Below, piece by piece: positions 1 through 7,982 of a stretch of 12,935 nt of DNA. A program made the translations under genes and the position numbers. Within the stretch, counting starts at the first letter, position 1; each line of letters begins with the position of its first letter. The notes under the pieces were generated by a model. That model was given only the letters and a program-made list of their open reading frames with translations, was not told the origin of the DNA and ran no database searches. Source of the DNA: an uncultured Bacilli bacterium (GTDB taxonomy: Bacteria > Bacillota_I > Bacilli_A > RF39 > UBA660); the NCBI GenBank assembly GCA_944345045.1, contig CALVMI010000074.1:1-12935 (forward strand), in the 5' to 3' direction.

Positions 1-2
1 AT

Positions 3-368
3 AATGTGGGTAATAATAATTTATTAGAAAGACTACTTCTTCTCATCAAAGCTTCAACAGATGAAGAAAGAAGATCTATCGCGGAAGGAAGTGAAATGTT
101 AATGGATGTTGTAACCCAAATTAGAAAGTTTTTATATGATGAAGAAACGAAAGAAATGAAGAATATTCAAGACAAATGGAAAGAAGAAGCCAGAGACGAA
201 GGTTTAAAAGAAGGTCGTGAAGAGGGATTAAAACAAGGTCGCGAAAAAGGTCGTGAAAATGAAAAAGCCTTCATCATTAGAAACATGCAAAAACTAAATT
301 ATGATTTAAAAAGCATGGAACAAATAACTGGCTTAGATCAAAAATCCATTCAAAAATACTTAAACTGA
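3..368 (+). CDS. C-terminal part of an Rpn-family PD-(D/E)XK nuclease/putative transposase (5' cut by window edge)
   Basis: The frame is open to the left edge, so this is the 3' part of a longer gene; the GTG at 6-8 is only an internal codon. The visible 120 residues are strongly charged and helical. The segment GLKEGREEGLKQGREKGRE (about residues 66-84) is a run of repeated xEGxxxG units. Such a coiled, Lys/Glu/Gly-rich tail is typical of the Rpn (recombination-promoting nuclease) family, also annotated as PD-(D/E)XK transposase (PDDEXK_2), which usually runs to about 280-330 residues. The nuclease core would lie upstream of the window. The C-terminus (LKSMEQITGLDQKSIQKYL) looks like a small helical end domain common in these proteins. 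It ends with TGA directly in a strong terminator. The family assignment rests on the tail only, because no catalytic residues are visible. Confidence 0.7.
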   Translation, partial: NVGNNNLLERLLLLIKASTDEERRSIAEGSEMLMDVVTQIRKFLYDEETKEMKNIQDKWKEEARDEGLKEGREEGLKQGREKGRENEKAFIIRNMQKLNYDLKSMEQITGLDQKSIQKYLN

Positions 369-395
369 CTTATAAAAAGTCAGTTTATTTTTTTT
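362..395 (+). terminator. Intrinsic terminator after the Rpn-like gene
   Basis: A perfect 10-bp stem, AAACTGACTT / AAGTCAGTTT, with loop ATAAA, is followed by A and eight T (388-395). The stop codon TGA of the upstream gene lies inside the left arm. On the minus strand the same stem follows the histidine kinase stop and is trailed by AAGTATTTTT, so it may also stop that convergent operon, less efficiently. Confidence 0.9.
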
Positions 396-1596
396 ATATA
401 ATACTTTTATAAAAATGAATCGTAAACAACGTATACTTTCCTACTTCACTTTGACAATTAATAGTAGCATTGCTTCGATCCAAAATACTTTTTGTTAAGT
501 TAAGACCTATACCTATACTTTCTGAACTACTACTACTTTTGTAAAATCTTTCGAAAATATGTTTCAAATCTTTCTTTGAAATACCTTCACCATAATCTTT
601 AATAGAAATCTCTACATACATAGGATTTTCTTTTACCAAAATATCTATAGAACCACCAATCTTAGAATGTTCACATGCATTTTTCAAAATGTTTAAAAAT
701 GCTTCTCCAAGCCAATTAAAATCTCCCAAAACAAACAAATTTTTAGAAACAGAAAGATTTATACTTATATTCTTAGAAGTAAGAAGTAAATCAAGTTGTT
801 CTAAAACAGTTTCAAATAATTCAGTAAGAGAAACTGGCTCTTTTTTTAAAGGTGTCATTCCACTTTCTATTTGACTTACTTTTAAAAGCGTTGTTATTAA
901 ACTTTTCATATGTAAAAGAATTTGTTCTTGCTTTTTTAAAAAATCTTCTCTAGTCGCATCATCTAAATCAAAAGAAGACAAATTATCATTTAAAATAAGC
1001 AAACTAGTTAAAGGGGTCTTTAATTGATGCGAAATATCAGCTAATGTTTTAGAAAGTTCTTTTTTATCTTTGGTAGATGTTTCTAAAGCATTTTTAAGTC
1101 GGCTAGTCACCTTCATTAAATCATTTTGTAAAGTAGCCAAATCTCCATTTTGAAAATCTTTTAAATCTACCTTTATATCATTAGAAAGTAAAGAAAACAA
1201 ATATGCATCAATTTTAGCAATCTCCTTTTTTCTTTTCCATTCACTTCTTAAAAGAAAGATAAAAATAAGAACAACTATAATTGCATAAAAAAGGAAAAAA
1301 AAGCTATAAAAAAGAACTCGCAAGGAAGAAACATTTTCTAAATATTCTAAAGATGATAAAGATGCCAAGCCATACTTTTCTAATATGGAAGTATTGCTAT
1401 TTAAAGAAACGTTCATTAATGAATCAATAATTTCATGCTCTAGTTCCGGATGATTTTGAACAAGGCTCATGACAACAGAACTATTATTTAAAACAATTTC
1501 TCGTTTAACTTGATTAAACAAAAAAGAAACACCTATTAATCCTATTATCAAAAAAAGAAAAGCTAAGAGAAAAAAAAGTGTTAATTTCTTTTTCAT
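394..1596 (-). CDS. Sensor histidine kinase, two-component system
   Basis: A 400-residue membrane sensor kinase that autophosphorylates on His and passes phosphate to the regulator encoded just upstream. It has TM1 at about residues 7-27, a short outer segment at about 28-93, TM2 at about 94-116, and then a linker. The HisKA motif ADISHQLKTPLTS carries phospho-acceptor His190. The HATPase_c domain shows the N box (NILKNACEH, 302-310), G1 (KDYGEGIS, 333-340), F box (FERFYKS, 348-354) and G2 (GIGLNL, 362-367), so it looks complete and active. Its ATG overlaps the regulator's stop (ATGA), with GGGGATG upstream as ribosome site. The outer loop of some 65 residues is too small to name a ligand. 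Kinases of this shape often sit beside BceAB-type ABC transporters, but none is present here. Confidence 0.93.
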   Translation of the reverse strand: MKKKLTLFFLLAFLFLIIGLIGVSFLFNQVKREIVLNNSSVVMSLVQNHPELEHEIIDSLMNVSLNSNTSILEKYGLASLSSLEYLENVSSLRVLFYSFFFLFYAIIVVLIFIFLLRSEWKRKKEIAKIDAYLFSLLSNDIKVDLKDFQNGDLATLQNDLMKVTSRLKNALETSTKDKKELSKTLADISHQLKTPLTSLLILNDNLSSFDLDDATREDFLKKQEQILLHMKSLITTLLKVSQIESGMTPLKKEPVSLTELFETVLEQLDLLLTSKNISINLSVSKNLFVLGDFNWLGEAFLNILKNACEHSKIGGSIDILVKENPMYVEISIKDYGEGISKKDLKHIFERFYKSSSSSESIGIGLNLTKSILDRSNATINCQSEVGKYTLFTIHFYKSII

Positions 1597-2267
1597 GTTT
1601 CATCCCCTATCTTATAACCAACACCACGAACAGTCAAAATAATAGTTGGATGATTTGGATCATCTTCAATTTTTTCTCTTAATCTTTTAATATATACAGT
1701 TAACGTATTATCATTTACATATTCCTCATTGACATCCCATATATCCGCTAAAATTTTTTCTCTTGTAAAAACTACATTAGGATTCGTAACTAAAATAAGT
1801 AATATTTTATATTCCATACTTGTTAAAAAAATCTCTTGATGATTTTTAAACACTTTAGCGCTACTAGGATCAATTTCTAAATTTTGAATGATAATTTTTT
1901 GAGGAACCGAGACATTTTTTCTTCGCAAAACAGCTTTCATTCTACTAATAAGTTCACGTGTTCGAAATGGCTTGGTAATATAATCTTCCGCTCCCATATC
2001 AAGCCCCTGTACAATCGATACCTCCTCATCATTTGCCGTCAAAAAGATAACAGATACCGAAGGAGGAAACTTTTTTAGAACATCAAAGCCATACATATCT
2101 GGTAAATTAAGATCTAATAAAGCCAAATCATATGTGTCATCTATTTTTTCTAAGGCTTCCTTTCCCATCGAAACACATGTCACTAAAAATCCTTCTTGTT
2201 CTAGACAAAACTTTAATCCCATTAAAATAGAAACATCATCTTCCACTAATAAAACTTTTGCTTTCAT
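1593..2267 (-). CDS. OmpR/PhoB-family response regulator
   Basis: DNA-binding response regulator of 224 residues, partner of the overlapping downstream kinase. The receiver domain (about 1-115) has the acidic pair D10/D11, phospho-acceptor D52 in LLDLNLPD, T77 in IFLTAND and K99 in TKPF. The C-terminal winged helix (about 124-222) is of trans_reg_C type and ends TVRGVGYKI, as in VanR/PhoB relatives. I start at the ATG at 2267 because GAGTGAGG lies just upstream of it. An in-frame TTG at 2285 would sit almost on the -10 box and has no ribosome site. Regulated genes cannot be told from the sequence; the neighbouring membrane protein gene (2326-3915) is separated by a terminator. Confidence 0.93.
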   Translation of the reverse strand: MKAKVLLVEDDVSILMGLKFCLEQEGFLVTCVSMGKEALEKIDDTYDLALLDLNLPDMYGFDVLKKFPPSVSVIFLTANDEEVSIVQGLDMGAEDYITKPFRTRELISRMKAVLRRKNVSVPQKIIIQNLEIDPSSAKVFKNHQEIFLTSMEYKILLILVTNPNVVFTREKILADIWDVNEEYVNDNTLTVYIKRLREKIEDDPNHPTIILTVRGVGYKIGDET

Positions 2268-2286
2268 AAGTACCTCACTCGTCAAA

Positions 2287-2295
2287 ATTATAGCA
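2287..2295 (-). promoter_or_regulatory. Extended -10 promoter of the response regulator/kinase operon
   Basis: The minus strand reads TGCTATAAT, an extended -10 (TG-N-TATAAT), about 20 bases before the ATG at 2267. No good -35 box is seen: the expected place is filled by the T-rich tail of the upstream terminator. The leader would be only about 13 bases, enough for the Shine-Dalgarno. Confidence 0.6.
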
Positions 2296-2300
2296 TAAAT

Positions 2301-2332
2301 AAAGAAAAAAGAAATGACGATTTTGTCATTTC
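2301..2332 (-). terminator. Intrinsic terminator of the five-TM membrane protein gene
   Basis: On the minus strand, GAAATGAC / GTCATTTC forms an 8-bp stem with loop AAAATC, followed by TTTTTTCTTT. The TGA stop of the gene is inside the left arm. Confidence 0.88.
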
Positions 2333-3915
2333 ACATGCATAATATATTCTTTCCCACGTATATTTATAATTAAATCAATAGTCGAAGCATTTTGGATATT
2401 TTTCGGAAGTTCAAAAATCCAATAATCAGATAATTCACGTGGCGTTACTTCTGATACTTCGGACGTATAAGTAGTGTCACCCACTACATAACGAACTTTT
2501 AAAAAATCAGAAACAAAGCTACCTGATCCTCGTCTTACTGAGTAATACGTTGAATAGGTATCCATTTGAAACATTCTCTCTAAAATAAGCAAATTAGAAG
2601 TTGTAGAAGAAGTAACTTTATTTTGCAAAGTTTGACAATAATTATATGTACAACTTTCATAACTATATTCATAAGAACTACTAATTTGATAATCTTTAAT
2701 TTGAATCTGCGTTAAACCTACAGCCGTTCCAGATAAATCAAGTATTTTATTATAATCGATTTCTCGTACTACTTCAGAAGAAGATGTCGTTTCATAATTC
2801 AAATTTACAGTGCGATAAATTGGGGTAACACTACCAATTTCTAAAGTTAAAGAATCAAGAATTTTTAAAGTCATATCCTGATCTATTAATCCTGGATCTA
2901 TTTCATAAACTAACACATAAGTTCCTTCTTCACCAGGAGCAATAGAAGTATTTCGTGCATAAGGGAGGCCTAGATCTGGAAATTGACTAGAGCGATCTAA
3001 TGTCGGTGAAATCATCCGTCCACCTACTGAAATTTGAAAATTTTCATAATCTAATGTACTTGCTGTCGTTCGACTATTATTATGAATTAAAACAGCAAGA
3101 GCCAAATAATACGTTGCATACTCATCGCCACCCAAATCAAGTTTGGTTAATATAGAATCTTCAACACTAACTGACAAATTATTATGAGTTACTCTTTGCG
3201 TTTCCCGATATACTCGGTTGTATACTCCAAAATTCAAATAAAGAAGCGTTCCAAGTAATACAACTATGATTCCTCCTAAAATACCAAATGCCACTTTATT
3301 TTCCAAAACATAATATCGAAACTCCCGAAAAAATCTACGAATCGTTCTTTTATATTTATAAGCATCCTTACCAAAAACAAGTTCAAATTCTTCGCTATCA
3401 ATATCACTAATTTCTAACTCTTTAGCATCTTCATCAAAATTAAATTTTTTTAAATCAAATCCTATTCCTCTTAAAAAAGTATAACCGATAAAGAAAAATT
3501 GCGGTAACCAAACAATAAAAGAAAGATCTCTATATATTCGAACTGTCTGAGCTTCCAAAGCAACATCTTCAATTTGATTTAAAATGCTATGACAAAAAGT
3601 GATCAAAACAAAAAGAAGAATATAATAAAAGAGGAAAAACAAATAATATCTTGTATCTTTTTTCTTTTGTCGCATCAAAAAGAAAATGGTCAAAACCAAA
3701 AGTAAAACAAGCAAAATCGCCAAATACATAAAATAATTAATATATGTTCCAGCCAAATTAATCTCGCTAGTATAATAATTAGCACTTACATAAGAATTCA
3801 AAAAATTTGCAATTGCACCTGTTCTAATAAGAAGATAAACAAGAGGAATACAAATAAGCAAATGAATCAACTTAAAATGCCGAATTAAAAATGCATAAGG
3901 CTTTTTTAAAACCAT
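2326..3915 (-). CDS. Five-helix membrane protein with C-terminal extracytoplasmic beta domain, unknown function
   Basis: I do not recognise a named family. The 529-residue protein has predicted membrane helices at about 17-32, 58-80, 90-110, 130-150 and 207-228. A charged cytoplasmic-looking segment (about 152-205, DEDAKELEISDIDSEEFEL) lies before the last helix. The remaining 300 residues are Ser/Thr/Tyr-rich with alternating hydrophobic strands. The stretch at about 268-340 (YLALAVLIHNNS ... IAPGEEGTYVLVYEI) resembles DUF4352-type immunoglobulin-like domains of lipoproteins; this is pattern recognition, not a search. C422 and C427 could form a small disulfide. The start is ATG with GGGAGGGAA as ribosome site. 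It is a single-gene unit with its own promoter and terminator, lying between the LysM gene and the two-component pair. A role in sensing or envelope structure is possible but unproven. Confidence 0.85.
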   Translation of the reverse strand: MVLKKPYAFLIRHFKLIHLLICIPLVYLLIRTGAIANFLNSYVSANYYTSEINLAGTYINYFMYLAILLVLLLVLTIFFLMRQKKKDTRYYLFFLFYYILLFVLITFCHSILNQIEDVALEAQTVRIYRDLSFIVWLPQFFFIGYTFLRGIGFDLKKFNFDEDAKELEISDIDSEEFELVFGKDAYKYKRTIRRFFREFRYYVLENKVAFGILGGIIVVLLGTLLYLNFGVYNRVYRETQRVTHNNLSVSVEDSILTKLDLGGDEYATYYLALAVLIHNNSRTTASTLDYENFQISVGGRMISPTLDRSSQFPDLGLPYARNTSIAPGEEGTYVLVYEIDPGLIDQDMTLKILDSLTLEIGSVTPIYRTVNLNYETTSSSEVVREIDYNKILDLSGTAVGLTQIQIKDYQISSSYEYSYESCTYNYCQTLQNKVTSSTTSNLLILERMFQMDTYSTYYSVRRGSGSFVSDFLKVRYVVGDTTYTSEVSEVTPRELSDYWIFELPKNIQNASTIDLIINIRGKEYIMHVK

Positions 3916-3942
3916 TTATATTCCCTCCCATTCTTTATATTA

Positions 3943-3971
3943 ATGATATCACAAAGAACTCTACTTTAAAA
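3943..3971 (-). promoter_or_regulatory. Probable promoter of the membrane protein gene
   Basis: The minus strand has TTTTAA (3971-3966), a 17-base spacer, and TATCAT (3948-3943) preceded by TGA, giving an extended -10. It starts right after the terminator of the LysM gene, as expected for an independent unit. The -35 is weak. Confidence 0.5.
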
Positions 3972-3973
3972 GC

Positions 3974-3999
3974 AAAAAAAATATGAGATTTCTCTCATA
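3974..3999 (-). terminator. Intrinsic terminator of the LysM gene
   Basis: On the minus strand, TATGAGA / TCTCATA is a 7-bp stem with a GAAA tetraloop, followed by eight T. It starts two bases after the TAA stop. Confidence 0.92.
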
Positions 4000-4000
4000 C

Positions 4001-4354
4001 TTAACGTGGGTTAACCAAAACTTGTCCTTCGGCTAAATACACAATACCATTATTTTTAATAAGTTCAGAACTAGGAATTTTAAACATACTAGCTACCATA
4101 TCTACTGTATCACCATCTTTAGTAATATAGTAGCTATAGCCATTTTTTGGAATTAAAATTTCTTGATTCGGATAGATATAATCATCCATAGATAAGCCAT
4201 TTAAACCAGCGAGTAATTCTGGATTTATGTTGTAGCGCCTTCCAATTCCATATAAAGAATCTCCTTTAGAAACAGTATAATACTCAAAATAATTTTGATT
4301 GTTTTTTGGAACAATAGTTTTTTTGGTATCTCGATTAAACAATGGGTTAAACAT
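4001..4354 (-). CDS. Small protein with two LysM domains
   Basis: A 117-residue protein made almost entirely of two LysM modules, which bind N-acetylglucosamine-containing polymers such as peptidoglycan. LysM1 spans about residues 25-69 (YYTVSKGDSLYGIGRRYNIN ... LIPK). LysM2 spans about 75-114 (YYITKDGDTVDMVASMFKIP ... QVLV) and is more divergent. A short polar N-terminus (MFNPLFNRDTKKT) carries no signal peptide or membrane helix, so how it reaches the wall is unclear. I chose the ATG at 4354 because AGGAAGTGAT, a near match to the 16S tail complement, lies four bases before it; an in-frame GTG at 4363 lies inside that ribosome site. There are terminators on both sides, so it is probably transcribed alone, but no clear promoter fits in the short upstream gap. 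Confidence 0.88.
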   Translation of the reverse strand: MFNPLFNRDTKKTIVPKNNQNYFEYYTVSKGDSLYGIGRRYNINPELLAGLNGLSMDDYIYPNQEILIPKNGYSYYITKDGDTVDMVASMFKIPSSELIKNNGIVYLAEGQVLVNPR

Positions 4355-4388
4355 ATTTATCACTTCCTAGTATAAAATATGAAAAGAG

Positions 4389-4425
4389 AAAAAAAATGTC
4401 ACTTTAATAAATAAAGACGACATTT
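4389..4425 (-). terminator. Intrinsic terminator of the three-gene operon
   Basis: On the minus strand, AAATGTC / GACATTT is the outer stem, with an inner CTTTA / TAAAG stem and a TTTAT loop, followed by TTTTTCTCTTTTC. The TAA stop of the 4404 gene lies inside the hairpin. Confidence 0.82.
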
Positions 4426-5534
4426 GTAAAATTAAAATTCCATTCAAAATATTTCATCAAAAATATTTCTCCATAATCTAAGGAATAGGCATATAAAGAA
4501 TCATCTACTAAATAGTATACCCAGTCCATATCATAAGAAACAATAGACTTAGGTGAATTATAAAGTAATTGAATCGAATAATCTTTATAAGTATATTTAA
4601 GACCATCTTGTATTTGATAAGTAATAGGTAAAACGCCTTGAAAACTATTATCTTGATACATTAAACGATTCATCGAAACATCAACAAAGCCATTTTGATA
4701 TGTAATACCACCTTCAGAAGTACTCACCTTTGTCATCTGTCTATTTGAAACATCAATTTGCCATTCAACACTTTCATGACGATCAACTAAATACAAAGAA
4801 TCTTCATAAACCCCTAAAACAATACTATCAAAATAAATAGAATTAGGCATACTCCAAGTTTCTACTTCACCAGTTTTCATATTAAGAAGATAGGCCTTTT
4901 GAAAATAATAATTAGCTTCATAATCTGGAATAAATAAATAATCTCCAACTTTTGTAAGTAAATTTGGTGTATAAATATCTTTTTGAAATAAAGTAATTTC
5001 TTCTTGTGTATCAGCATTTATACGATAAAAACCCCGATAATTCCAAACATAAAAAGTATGATAAAGCGTATTTGAAATCGAAATATTATTATATGTCATA
5101 TCTACACTTTGACCAAAAGCTTCATCGGAAATACCAATTTGTTCCTTCATTTCTTGAGAAACCAAATGAAAAGAAACTTGTTCTTCATTCGCTAAACAAA
5201 GAGGCATAAAACGAATTTTTTGACTACTTAAAACTACACAACTTTCCGTATCTGTCGTAAATTCTTCAACTTGATAAATTAAATGATCAGAGAAAAAATG
5301 ACGATCAAATAAAACCGTAAAATATTCACGATCCTCTTTTTTCAAAAGAAATGAATAAGAGTTTTCTTCTGTAGAATATGTTTCTTCAATTTGAAAATCA
5401 TTTTCGGTATAAGTAATTGTATAATCTTCTTTTCGGAAAATCCAATACAACAGAAAACCAATCAATACTAAAAAGCAAAGAAAAGCAATAAAACGTCTTC
5501 TCTTTTTAATTTTCTTCATCTTACTTTGAACCAT
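4404..5534 (-). CDS. Membrane-anchored extracytoplasmic protein of unknown function
   Basis: I do not recognise a family. The 376-residue protein has a Lys/Arg-rich N-terminus (KMKKIKKRRR), one membrane helix at about 15-33, and an outer part of about 340 residues rich in Tyr, Asp and Ser. The outer part has many short predicted strands (for example GDYLFIPDYEANYYF, DSLYLVDRHESVEWQIDV, WVYYLVDDSLYAYSLDYGE). Repeated hydrophobic strand/turn units of this kind are reminiscent of beta-propeller or solute-recognition scaffolds such as DUF5050-type proteins, but I cannot support that firmly. It overlaps the upstream PH-domain gene by 14 bases; the ATG at 5519 just after that gene's TAA is an alternative start. 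It is the last gene of the operon and ends in a terminator. Confidence 0.82.
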   Translation of the reverse strand: MVQSKMKKIKKRRRFIAFLCFLVLIGFLLYWIFRKEDYTITYTENDFQIEETYSTEENSYSFLLKKEDREYFTVLFDRHFFSDHLIYQVEEFTTDTESCVVLSSQKIRFMPLCLANEEQVSFHLVSQEMKEQIGISDEAFGQSVDMTYNNISISNTLYHTFYVWNYRGFYRINADTQEEITLFQKDIYTPNLLTKVGDYLFIPDYEANYYFQKAYLLNMKTGEVETWSMPNSIYFDSIVLGVYEDSLYLVDRHESVEWQIDVSNRQMTKVSTSEGGITYQNGFVDVSMNRLMYQDNSFQGVLPITYQIQDGLKYTYKDYSIQLLYNSPKSIVSYDMDWVYYLVDDSLYAYSLDYGEIFLMKYFEWNFNFTNVVFIY

Positions 5535-6000
5535 ATTTCTTCTTTTCTTCCATCATAAAACTAGAAATGACTGTCTCTAATTCTATCAACGCATCTTTTG
5601 ACAAATTAGAAATGACAACCCTCTCTTTTACAGTATCGATAATAATTCGTCCCCATAAAATTCCTTGTGTTACTTTCATATCATTATATAAATCCGGAGT
5701 AATACTACTTAATGCATATCCAAATAAAACTCTTTTTTGGCCAATAAGTAATCTTTTATCCGTAATAGCAACCGCACAAGTTTGAAAAATATCTAATGGA
5801 CTTTCGTTTTTTTGACCAACAAAAGCATAGGTCACTGTCTCATCAGGATTTACATGTTCATCGATTACTTTAGAATTTTGAAATATACGCCATGCAACTG
5901 TTGAAGGAAATTTCTTCTTAAATTCTTTAGCTAATTCATAACAACTCACGAAATACCACATCCCTAAAATCATTATAATATTTCTTATCAAAAAATACAA
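5521..6000 (-). CDS. Membrane-tethered bacterial PH-domain protein
   Basis: A 159-residue protein with an N-terminal hydrophobic segment (about 3-20) and a bacterial pleckstrin-homology-like domain (bPH family, about 52-150). The domain shows the usual pattern PDETVTYAF ... AVAITDKRLLIGQK ... ITPDLYNDM ... WGRIIIDT ... VVISNL, ending in a helix (ALIELETVISSFMM). Bacterial PH domains are thought to act in protein interaction at the membrane; no enzyme activity is expected. The start is uncertain: the longest frame begins with TTG at 6000 and has no visible ribosome site. ATGs at residues 10 and 14 are alternatives but would shorten the helix. It lies 16 bases after the cysteine-repeat gene and overlaps the next gene, so the three are co-transcribed. 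Confidence 0.82.
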   Translation of the reverse strand: MYFLIRNIIMILGMWYFVSCYELAKEFKKKFPSTVAWRIFQNSKVIDEHVNPDETVTYAFVGQKNESPLDIFQTCAVAITDKRLLIGQKRVLFGYALSSITPDLYNDMKVTQGILWGRIIIDTVKERVVISNLSKDALIELETVISSFMMEEKKKYGSK

Positions 6001-6016
6001 ATAAAAAAGAAACAGA

Positions 6017-7906
6017 CTACTCTGCTTCTTTGGTATTACCAGTCCAAGTCCATCCTTCTAAATCTTTATTTTTACTCCAAATTGTTTCAGTTCGTGAAGT
6101 TTCGGTATCATTTTCAGTAGCTAAAATACGATCCGTTACATTAGTTTTGACACAATTACTTCCTGAAACATCATAACCAATAGGACAAGAATATCCTCTA
6201 AAAGTCGTTGATCCAGAAACAATACAACGAGTTCCTTCTAAAGTAGCACTAGATTTAGAGCAATAATAATAACTATCCGTTGTAGTTTTTTTATAACATG
6301 TTGTAGATTCACCACTTCCTCGTTTAGTATAACCGTCAGGACAACTATATGTCACTTCCTCTTGTACTAAAGTAGGCGAAGCAGTTCTAACACATTTGCC
6401 ATCACTCGTTAAATCATAGCCAGAAGAACAATAAGCGGTTTGACTTGTACTTGACGTCGCTTTTTCATACTTATAACAAGTCGTATTAGCTCCACTTCCT
6501 CGTTTGCTATAACCAGATGGACAACTGTATGTACCATTTGTCTCTTTATAACGAGCCTCTTCATACGTATAACATTCACTTTGATCACTAGATAAATGAT
6601 AATCAGAACCTGTGCAGTATCTTTCTTCATAACTTTCTTCATAATGACGACAAGTACTTCCCTTTAACTCATCTCCATCATCACAAGTTCTTACATATTT
6701 GCGAACATAACGATTATAACGAATCTTACCATTATCTAAATAAGCATCAACTTCAAAAATCCGATTGTCATTTTCTAATCTACTAATATCATAATTTTCT
6801 GAATAAGTAACTTTGCCATCAAATAACCAATCACTTAATTCTTGATAAGCAGTATATGTAGTATAGCAGGCATTCAAATCAGAATCTTTATTTCCAGTAA
6901 GGCAACGAACAGAATATTCTTTCGTTACATAACATGAATCATTACCTACCAAAGTTCCTCTTCGACAATAAGGTCTTTCATCTGAATAACTTGGTGATGT
7001 AGTATATAAACAACGACTACCAGAAGGAGTAGCCCCATTAGGACAAGAATAAGTTGTACGAGTTCGGTATCTTACTGTTCCTTCTTTCACACACAAATTT
7101 CCTTGTAAAGTATAACCAGATGGACACTTATAAGAAGAAGGTGTAGTTGTTACAATAGGATCTACATACTCATACTCGTATCCACTTGGTTTATAACGAG
7201 CAGCTGTATTTTTTTCAGGAATCACACGGTAAACAGGTTTCCCGGCTATTACGTTCGTTGTATCATAACGAATACAATATCTTCCAGACAAAGTATAGCC
7301 AGATGGACAAGAATACTCTTCAGTTTCTGTTACTGTACGCGTAAGTTCATAAAGCAAAGTTGCATCAGAACTATCTTCATAAGTAAGTGGATAAGTAGCC
7401 ATTTCACTCTCGCCACCACAAGATAAATAAACAACCAAATCATATAAATTCGAATCCGTTTTCACTAAGGATACATAACTATATTCTTTGCTACATACAT
7501 TGTCATCTTTATCTTTTAATTCATCAATCAAACTTGCCTCTTCCATATCCCCAAGAGTCATAATTACTTCTTCATTTACACTAGCAGGTCTACGTGTTTC
7601 CACCTCATAATAAGAAGTAGCAACTTCCTTCATAGACTCCATATTATCAGCAAAAGTTCTAGCTTCTCCACTATTACGAACTTTAGTAACAATAAAAATA
7701 ACTACAAACGCAACAAGCAAAAACATTCCAAATCGAATCAAAACCGAAACATAATCAGCCTTAAAAGATAAAATTTTAATTGTTTTCTTTTCAGCTTTTT
7801 CTTTTACAGGCTTTTCTTTCTTATTTTTCACATCCTTAAAAAATTTTTTTTCATGTGTTACTTTCGTCTTTTTAGTTTTTTTCTTAGGTTCGTTCTCTTC
7901 GTACAT
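6017..7906 (-). CDS. Membrane-anchored surface protein with twelve cysteine-pair repeats
   Basis: A 629-residue protein. Its Lys-rich cytoplasmic N-terminus (1-50) is followed by a single helix at about 52-74 and a globular segment (about 84-190) with C138 and C163 (DKDDNVCSKEY ... VVYLSCGGES). A long Tyr/Ser/Thr-rich outer region carries twelve C-x(10-14)-C units: C200/C211, C261/C272, C288/C299, C314/C325, C335/C347, C408/C419, C431/C445, C462/C477, C493/C505, C522/C537, C549/C561 and C574/C585. Several read YSCPSGYTLSGRYC-like, so the consensus is Y-x-C-P-x-G-Y-x-(4-8)-C. A spacer at about 355-400 breaks the series. There is no C-terminal anchor or LPXTG. The start is ATG with GAGGGGGA seven bases upstream. 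It is the first gene of a three-gene operon. The family is not known to me; repeated disulfide hairpins suggest a stalk or binding surface outside the cell. Confidence 0.85.
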   Translation of the reverse strand: MYEENEPKKKTKKTKVTHEKKFFKDVKNKKEKPVKEKAEKKTIKILSFKADYVSVLIRFGMFLLVAFVVIFIVTKVRNSGEARTFADNMESMKEVATSYYEVETRRPASVNEEVIMTLGDMEEASLIDELKDKDDNVCSKEYSYVSLVKTDSNLYDLVVYLSCGGESEMATYPLTYEDSSDATLLYELTRTVTETEEYSCPSGYTLSGRYCIRYDTTNVIAGKPVYRVIPEKNTAARYKPSGYEYEYVDPIVTTTPSSYKCPSGYTLQGNLCVKEGTVRYRTRTTYSCPNGATPSGSRCLYTTSPSYSDERPYCRRGTLVGNDSCYVTKEYSVRCLTGNKDSDLNACYTTYTAYQELSDWLFDGKVTYSENYDISRLENDNRIFEVDAYLDNGKIRYNRYVRKYVRTCDDGDELKGSTCRHYEESYEERYCTGSDYHLSSDQSECYTYEEARYKETNGTYSCPSGYSKRGSGANTTCYKYEKATSSTSQTAYCSSGYDLTSDGKCVRTASPTLVQEEVTYSCPDGYTKRGSGESTTCYKKTTTDSYYYCSKSSATLEGTRCIVSGSTTFRGYSCPIGYDVSGSNCVKTNVTDRILATENDTETSRTETIWSKNKDLEGWTWTGNTKEAE

Positions 7907-7953
7907 AAAGATTCCCCCTCATCACTTCTTATAAATTAATATTTATTAATGCT

Positions 7954-7982
7954 ATGATATCGCATAAAATTTGATATTGCAA
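7954..7982 (-). promoter_or_regulatory. Promoter of the cysteine-repeat/PH-domain operon
   Basis: The minus strand has TTGCAA (7982-7977), a 17-base spacer, and TATCAT (7959-7954), about 48 bases before the ATG at 7906. Its -35 box directly abuts the -35 box of the divergent tmRNA promoter. Confidence 0.7.

Noticed and set aside
2268..2285. Longer response regulator start at TTG 2285
   Set aside because: It lies two bases from the -10 box and has no ribosome site; the ATG at 2267 has one.
6409..6642. Second minus-strand frame inside the cysteine-repeat gene
   Set aside because: A Val/Ile-rich low-complexity shadow of the repeats, with no support as a gene.
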